A model generated the notes under the pieces. That model had not been told where the DNA came from. It worked only from the letters and a program-made list of their open reading frames with translations, and made no database searches. Positions 61,306-64,000 of a stretch of 64,000 nt of DNA are shown piece after piece. Every line of letters starts with the position of its first letter. Positions within the stretch are counted from its first letter, which is position 1. A program made the translations under genes and the position numbers. Origin of the DNA: Puffinus mauretanicus (Eukaryota; Chordata; Aves; Procellariiformes; Procellariidae); the NCBI GenBank assembly GCA_023333565.1, contig JAJKFH010003599.1, positions 310,001 to 374,000 on the forward strand, written 5' to 3'.

Positions 61306-64000
61306 GTTAATCTCTGGATTGTTGTCCTTCCTTTGCTTCCCTTCTTTGTTCGCCGTCTTGATATTGGATATACGTGAAGATTATGTGAAATGTATTGTAA
61401 GAGGAGAAAAATATCTTTTGAAACCCTGACTTGGGGGGTTTGTCCAATAGTAAATTGCATTTGAAAACTAGGTAATGCTGGTGCAACGTGATATGCTTGG
61501 AGTTAGTAGTCTGAATTGTGAATGGCAGCCTGTTAGCAATATACAATCCCAGCACAATTCAGTGATTTCCTTATGTATTTGGGAAATGTGTTGTGTTCCC
61601 TTCAGACTTTTCTCTCCTCCCATACTTTACCACAAAGGCGTGTGTCACAGCATACATTTCTTGTTGACACAAAATAGCAGGCATCTAATACGCTGTACTT
61701 GGTAGGCTGTGTATCGCAAGTATTAGGTACCAGACACACTGGTGCCAAAGTAACTAACAAAATCATTTATCAAATTGCTTCAGGGATTTTCCTACATTTG
61801 CTTTGCCACTCTTTGAAGAGTGATGTAATAGGCTCTGACTGACTTCTTGTCAGCAGGGAATATACAATACGATGTCTGGCTTTTGAAATCAAACCTCCAA
61901 GGGTACGCTCTATGCAGAGAGCTGTAATGTGACTCTTGAATTCTCAATATAGACAAGTCCACTTTCATAAAAAGGCAGTTTAGTATGAATGACAATGCAA
62001 AACACTAGAACTTAATGTTCGGCATTTTTCTTTCCCCCTGTTTATCAGGAACCATTTCTCAGCTGTGCATTTTTCAGAAAACAAATGACTTAGGCCAGGT
62101 CACTTGAATCGTTTAAAGCAGACAAGGTGGAGAACTCATGCATACTGTGTATACCTATATACTATGTAAGACCGTTGTGTTTTGTCAGCAGAATGCTCTA
62201 AATTGTTGATCGTTTTTCAGTGTGGCCTCTATTTTACATATGAATGTATAATCGTAATGTTGTCTCTCCTAGCCAGCCATGACTTCGTGTGAAAACATCA
62301 ATATAAGGAAAACCGTTTATGCCTTTTGATGTATTTAGTCTGCAGGGGTCTTTAAAAGCCCTTACTTTCACTGACAAATAGATCATTTAAGTAGTTTCAT
62401 TGAAATAAGCCATTATGCTGGCAGGTATCATGTGCTTTGTCCTTCTAAGGACAAAAAAAGTACACTGAATTGCCTGTTTCTTTGGTGTATTTTTTTCTGT
62501 GGGTTCATGATGAGAGACTTCTGTTCTTGGTCTTTTCTTCTTTGGGCAAAAATAGTTTAGAGAGTAGAGTTTGAACATCTCTATGCTAGAAAGCTTGACA
62601 GGTCTTGGTTGCAAATTTGTAATTTTTCAATTGTTCGATTCCCACTACTGAAACTTTTGTTATTTCAGGATTTTCCTGAGAAGTTGTTGGCAATAAGAAA
62701 TATCATCGCTAAAGACAATGGTACTCAATGTTCTGTAAACTGGTGCCAGTAATTTTTACCTTATTGTTCAGGGAAATCACTTTGAAGAAGTTGTGTATTT
62801 CGGTTGCTATATCCCACTCTCATCTGGACTCAACATCAAAATGAGGTACCAACTGTGGTACTTCATTGCTAAACATCTGCCAAAACTGAATCATGGTAAT
62901 TTTGAACGACTGGAGCAAGATTTTCCTGAGGGCTCAGCAGTGTAAGTTGGAAAACTAATTTGGCACCATAAATGGATTTATTGCCACATGGACATGTATA
63001 GTCCAGAGAGTCTTATACCAGCCTTGCTTTCAGAGATCTGTAGTTTATCATAAATATGTAACCCTGTGTTCTCAAATTCTTGGGCTTTAATCACGGGGTT
63101 ATGTGATCTGGACAGGTTAACTAAATATTCTGGGTTATCATTTTGTTTCTCCTTTTTGGAATGAAGTTTCACACACTGTGGGCTAACTATTGTGCCTATT
63201 TAGAAAGCAATGAATGGCTTACTCCATTTGAAACAGTGTGAAGTTAAAGGACCTGATAGGTGCCCGAACTGAGGCAGTGCAGTCAGGTCCCGTTACCTTC
63301 ATCTTACGAATTTCAGTCTGTTAAGTAACATCCTTATACTTAGCTTTTGATAATTGCAAACGTAGAGAGTCACCACTTGCGTTCCTCTCCCAGCTACTTT
63401 GGAAAGGGGAAGAGCTGGGGCTACCCAGGCTGCCAAGAGATGCTGCCTCCCTGCGGTGCGTAGCCTGGCGCTTCTGAGGTCCTTCAGTCACACCTCCCTT
63501 CCCTGCTTGCTGGTCCCACTGATGTCAGGCCGGTGACCTGAGATGTTTGCAGAAATGTTTGTGTGTCTGGCAGGCTATGACCCGGTATATAAACACCCTG
63601 AACTGTGGTCTGATATGACCTTTAACGTTCCGTGCTTGGCTGCAAGCTTGTTACTCTGTTGGATATGAAGTCCAGACTCTCTAAGCTCAAACCTCTGTTA
63701 AACAGTTGATTTTTCTCTTTTACTTTGTTCAGCCTTTGCGCCTGAAAAATGGAAGTGGTAATACTGCTCTTTCTAGGTAGCTTATACAGATGTAGCAAAA
63801 ATGCCTGTAAACTGGTGCATTCAAAAAATCTTTGTTACTTAAAAATAAAATGGTATGAAATATATATCAAATACATGGGGGTCCTTACGTGTGCAATTTT
63901 TGTATTGACTTCAGCATTTTTACAGTACACTGGTACACGTTTTGCAATTAATTTCAAATGGAAAAAGGGTGAAAAGGCAATTTTTTCCCCTTTGTCAGCT
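61306..64000. other. Gene-free DNA to the window end
   Basis: No exon, repeat or RNA gene was recognised. Open frames are under 80 codons without features. If the gene starting at 20256 extends past 57539, this would be further intron sequence. Confidence 0.48.

Overview
This is a vertebrate nuclear window, almost certainly from a bird. The evidence is a long CR1 LINE with the avian-type 3' tail, a second decayed CR1, MIR-type relics, three copies of a long terminal repeat of a kind familiar from neoavian genomes, generally low repeat density, and one sharp CpG island. The species cannot be told from the sequence. No tRNA, rRNA, CRISPR or prokaryotic-style gene cluster is present, and most short open frames are chance.

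Layout. Positions 1-19.6 kb look intergenic: AT-rich DNA carrying old MIR-type relics, three solo LTRs of one family all on the minus strand (5821-6419, 12288-12879, 15026-15603), and a 2.75-kb CR1 (about 9250-12000, plus strand). The CR1 endonuclease/reverse transcriptase frame is broken only by one stop and two single-base deletions. Positions 19.64-21.29 kb form a strong CpG island. It holds a first coding exon on the plus strand (20256-20361) that encodes a secretory signal peptide and ends in a clean splice donor.

Positions 20.36-57.48 kb then read as one long first intron, with T- and G-rich tracts on the plus strand, homopolymers, two potential G-quadruplex stretches and a few short tandem duplications, including a perfect 2 x 76 bp one. 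A 60-bp segment at 57480-57539 has a polypyrimidine tract, AG acceptor, GT donor and open frame in exactly the phase left by exon 1, so it is my candidate exon 2. Downstream, about 60165-61305 is an old CR1 copy that has lost its reverse transcriptase core. The rest, to 64000, shows nothing I can support.

So the window appears to hold the promoter and 5' end of one large secreted or membrane protein gene, whose identity I do not recognise, plus ordinary avian repeats. I did not find a convincing new biological system. The points most worth checking are the identity of the signal-peptide gene, its distant second exon, the strand-skew change at the CpG island, and the cluster of same-orientation solo LTRs.
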